This document shows, piece by piece, positions 4,603-6,953 of a DNA stretch of 6,953 nt. The stretch spans positions 1-6,953 of the forward strand of contig CAMAQU010000088.1 in NCBI GenBank assembly GCA_945860425.1, in the 5' to 3' direction. Source of the DNA: Sphingomonas paucimobilis (lineage in GTDB: Bacteria > Pseudomonadota > Alphaproteobacteria > Sphingomonadales > Sphingomonadaceae). A program made the position numbers and the translations under genes. The notes below the pieces were generated by a model. It saw only the letters and a list, made by a program, of their open reading frames with translations, did no database searches and was not told the origin of the DNA. Position 1 is the stretch's first letter; every line of letters starts with the position of its first letter.

Positions 4603-6348
4603 TCAATCGCTCCAACTGGCATCATCAATGTGCAGTTCCGCAGATGCACGCCCTGACCAATCGTCAACCTTCACGCGTCCCGCCAACCACAACCGCTTGT
4701 CGCGCCCGCTATGGAGCAGCGCTTGGCCCAGTTCTGTTTCGGCCTGCCGAAAGGCAACAGCCTTAATCGAGCGGCCGTCATCGCCCGCCATAATCACGCG
4801 AACATGATCCTTGCCGACCACATCGGCCTTGATGATCCGCATGGGCCCTACCGCAATACGCGGCGCGGGCCAGCCCATGCCATAGGGCCCGCCCTGCTCC
4901 AGCGCCTCTGCCAGCATCGGTGTAATGCCCCCAGGGGCAATAACAGCATCCAGGAGCAGCGCCCGGTTCTCGCTTGCCCGCGCCACATCGTCTGACAGCC
5001 GCGCATCGAGAAACTCGGCCAGTGCCTCAATCTTTTCGGCCGAAACGGTGAGCCCCGCCGCCATTGCATGGCCGCCACCTGCCTCAAGCAGGCCCATATC
5101 CTTTGCCGCAAGAATGGCCGCGCCAAGATCAACGCCTGCAATGGACCGGCCCGATCCCTTGCCCGTCCCGTGTTCATCAACGGCCACAACAAGCGCAGGT
5201 CGGCCGAGCTTTTCCTTCAGCCGACCCGCGACAATGCCAATCACACCGGGATGCCACCCCTCTCCCGACACCAGCACGACGGCCCGATTGCCTTGCCGCG
5301 CGACCAGCGCATCCGCCTCCTCTTGAACGGCCGCCTCAATTGCGCGCCGTTCTCCATTCAGGCGATCCAGCTCTTCGGCAATGACCCGCGCCTCTTCGGC
5401 ATCGCTGGTCGTCAGCAGGCGCACGCCCAGATCCGACTTTCCAACGCGTCCCCCGGCATTGATGCGCGGGCCAAGCGCAAAGCCAAGGTCTGAACATATG
5501 GGCGCACGCGTCAATCGGGAGGCTGTGATCAGAGCATTCAAGCCGATATTATGCCTGCCCGCCATGATCTTCAGTCCCTGCGCCACAAAGGCCCGGTTCA
5601 GGCCCTTAAGCTGCGCCACATCCGCGACAGTGCCCAAGGCCACAATATCCAGCAGGTCGAGCAGCTTTGGTTCTTCGCGAAAGGTGAAATAGTCCCGGTT
5701 CCGCAAGGTGCGGATCAGTGCAGCCCCCAACAGCCATGCAACCCCAACAGCGGCAAGATGCCCATGTGCCGCCGCCCCTGCCTCTTCATCCAGACGGTTG
5801 GGGTTGACGATCGAATGCGCGACGGGAAGCTCTGTCGCGCATTTATGATGATCAACGACAATGACATCCAAGCCCGCCTCATGCGCCATAGAGAGCGCCT
5901 CAAAGGCCTGCGCCCCGCAATCGACGGTGACAACAAGGCTTGCTCCGCTGTCCCGCAGGCTGACCAGCGCGTCCCCGGATGGGCCATAGCCTTCGAGCAG
6001 ACGATCTGGGATGTAATAGCCCGCCTCTAGGCCCAGCGCGCCCAAAAGCCGGATGAGCAACGCAGCGGACGTTGCCCCATCCACATCATAATCGCCAAAA
6101 ATCGTGACCTGCTCACCTGCGATGACTGCGTCGGCGAGCCGTTCTGCCGCCTTGTCCATATCCTGAAAAATAGATGGGTCTGGCATGAAAGATCGGATGG
6201 TTGGGCTGCGGTGCGCCTCAAGTTCTTCCGGCGGGCAGCCGCGTGCGAGAAGAAGCTGCGTCACCAGATCATCCGTCTCACCGCCTGCGCCACGCCAGCG
6301 CCATGCCTGTCCGGTGATGGATCGTTCAAAAGCGCGGGGTAAACTCAT
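4603..6348 (-). CDS. recJ: Single-stranded-DNA-specific exonuclease RecJ
   Basis: RecJ degrades single-stranded DNA from 5' to 3' in RecF-type recombination, base excision and mismatch repair. The 581 residues match the usual family length. The DHH domain has FGDYDVDGATS (84-94), VTVDCG (140-145), VDHHK (165-169) and LGTVADVA (238-245), giving the metal-binding aspartates D86, D88, D143, D166 and D243 with H167 and H168. The DHHA1 domain has PRINAGGRVGKSDLG (294-308), GWHPGVIGIVAGRLKEK (364-380) and GGGHAMAAGLTV (424-435). A C-terminal OB-fold follows at about 460-578 (RLWLAGRVKVDDWSGRASAE). All catalytic motifs are present. In-frame TGA lies nine bases before the ATG at 6348, so translation cannot begin earlier; GAGG directly abuts the ATG, an unusually short ribosome-site spacing. 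The gene begins 41 bases after the penicillin-binding protein gene. Confidence 0.98.
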   Translation of the reverse strand: MSLPRAFERSITGQAWRWRGAGGETDDLVTQLLLARGCPPEELEAHRSPTIRSFMPDPSIFQDMDKAAERLADAVIAGEQVTIFGDYDVDGATSAALLIRLLGALGLEAGYYIPDRLLEGYGPSGDALVSLRDSGASLVVTVDCGAQAFEALSMAHEAGLDVIVVDHHKCATELPVAHSIVNPNRLDEEAGAAAHGHLAAVGVAWLLGAALIRTLRNRDYFTFREEPKLLDLLDIVALGTVADVAQLKGLNRAFVAQGLKIMAGRHNIGLNALITASRLTRAPICSDLGFALGPRINAGGRVGKSDLGVRLLTTSDAEEARVIAEELDRLNGERRAIEAAVQEEADALVARQGNRAVVLVSGEGWHPGVIGIVAGRLKEKLGRPALVVAVDEHGTGKGSGRSIAGVDLGAAILAAKDMGLLEAGGGHAMAAGLTVSAEKIEALAEFLDARLSDDVARASENRALLLDAVIAPGGITPMLAEALEQGGPYGMGWPAPRIAVGPMRIIKADVVGKDHVRVIMAGDDGRSIKAVAFRQAETELGQALLHSGRDKRLWLAGRVKVDDWSGRASAELHIDDASWSD

Positions 6349-6389
6349 CCTCGGTCAATAGCGGCCAAAGGGTCTGCGCGGCAAGATGC

Positions 6390-6953
6390 CTATCGCGGCG
6401 GCGGCTCACCCTCACGCGCACTCGGCTGAACCGTCACGCCATCCCGATTGATGTTCACATCCAGATTTGATCCGCCAACGCCGGTTTGCAGGCGGATAGA
6501 AGGATCATCCCCCAGTTGAATATCTGCATCCTGAATGTCGACCGGCGGCAGCGCGTTGATCAAATCATTGCCCAGCAGGTCTTCTGGCAGCGGAACCTCT
6601 TCTGGTTCTTGGGCGGGCATCGCCCCGGCAATTGCCTCGCCCATAAACTCGCGCCAGATTTGTGCGGGCAATCCGCCGCCATGGATGCCGCCCAGTGGCT
6701 TATTGTCATCCCGGCCAATCCATACGCCAACGACCAGATCCCCGGCAAAGCCAATGAACAAGGCATCCCGGCTGTCCTGCGACGTCCCCGTCTTGCCATA
6801 GGCTGGAATGGCGAGCCCGGCGGCACGGCCCGTTCCTTGAATCACGGTCGAGCGGAGCAACTCAAGCATCTGCTTATGCGTCTTTGCGCCCAGGCTCCGC
6901 TTCGGGCTTATCAACCGATCGAGCAATCCGGGATCAGATGTCGGCAAAGCATG
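6390..6953 (-). CDS. Class A penicillin-binding protein (PBP1A-like), C-terminal part (runs off right edge)
   Basis: The visible 187 residues are the end of a transpeptidase domain that cross-links peptidoglycan in the periplasm. KTGT, the third active-site motif of penicillin-binding proteins, is encoded at 6794-6783 in the context AIPAYGKTGTSQDSRDALF. It is followed by IGFAGDLVVGVWIGRDDNKP and GGGLPAQIWREFM, which are typical of bifunctional class A enzymes. The SxxK and SxN motifs and the glycosyltransferase domain must lie beyond the right edge. After the catalytic domain comes a tail of about 75 residues (codons 6617-6393) with 15 acidic and 4 basic residues and many prolines, which looks disordered. 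The frame is open to position 6953; a TTG at 6947 is an internal leucine, not a start. The exact subtype is not certain, so no symbol is given. Confidence 0.93.
   Translation of the reverse strand, partial: HALPTSDPGLLDRLISPKRSLGAKTHKQMLELLRSTVIQGTGRAAGLAIPAYGKTGTSQDSRDALFIGFAGDLVVGVWIGRDDNKPLGGIHGGGLPAQIWREFMGEAIAGAMPAQEPEEVPLPEDLLGNDLINALPPVDIQDADIQLGDDPSIRLQTGVGGSNLDVNINRDGVTVQPSAREGEPPPR

Noticed and set aside
4711..6801. Plus-strand and alternative minus-strand open frames inside recJ and the penicillin-binding protein gene
   Set aside because: The overlapping frames encode full catalytic motifs of RecJ and of the transpeptidase; the alternatives are compositional shadows.
6945..6947. 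TTG as start codon of the penicillin-binding protein fragment
   Set aside because: The frame stays open to the window edge and the protein is clearly the C-terminal piece of a larger enzyme, so this is an internal leucine codon.

Overview
The window looks like chromosomal DNA of an alphaproteobacterium, most likely from the order Sphingomonadales. Three things point there: a PEP-CTERM anchor of the PEPxxW type ending in a run of arginines, a CIRCE-controlled groES, and the general style of the proteins and of the tRNA-Glu. Genus cannot be settled from the sequence alone. No integrase, transposase, phage gene, long repeat or CRISPR array is visible, and every gene I can support is on the minus strand, so transcription runs from the right edge to the left edge.

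In the direction of transcription, the order is as follows. The C-terminal part of a class A penicillin-binding protein enters from the right edge (6953-6390). It is followed by recJ, the single-strand DNA exonuclease (6348-4603), and by tRNA-Glu(UUC) (4551-4477), which has a promoter-like sequence starting just after the recJ stop. A strong hairpin (4475-4441) sits one base after the tRNA. Next is a small exported PEP-CTERM surface protein (4309-3701) with a good ribosome binding site, a possible EcfG-type stress promoter and a GC-rich hairpin behind it.

The second half carries a probable three-gene unit. A membrane-anchored parvulin-like protein (3617-2790) overlaps by four bases, GTGA, with a HupE/UreJ-family membrane protein (2793-1816). 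A MATE-family efflux transporter (1768-359) follows 47 bases later. The first two appear to be a coupled module of unclear biochemical role: a periplasmic folding-helper-like protein that lacks the usual first parvulin histidine, and a polytopic protein with histidines in its membrane segments that suggest metal handling.

The left end holds the start of groES (228-1, running off the window). Upstream of it are a perfect CIRCE operator and a heat-shock-like promoter, so the groESL operon seems to be under HrcA repression and probably also RpoH activation.

No intergenic stretch exceeds 300 bases. Most of the window is ordinary housekeeping sequence. The least understood part is the parvulin-like/HupE pair.
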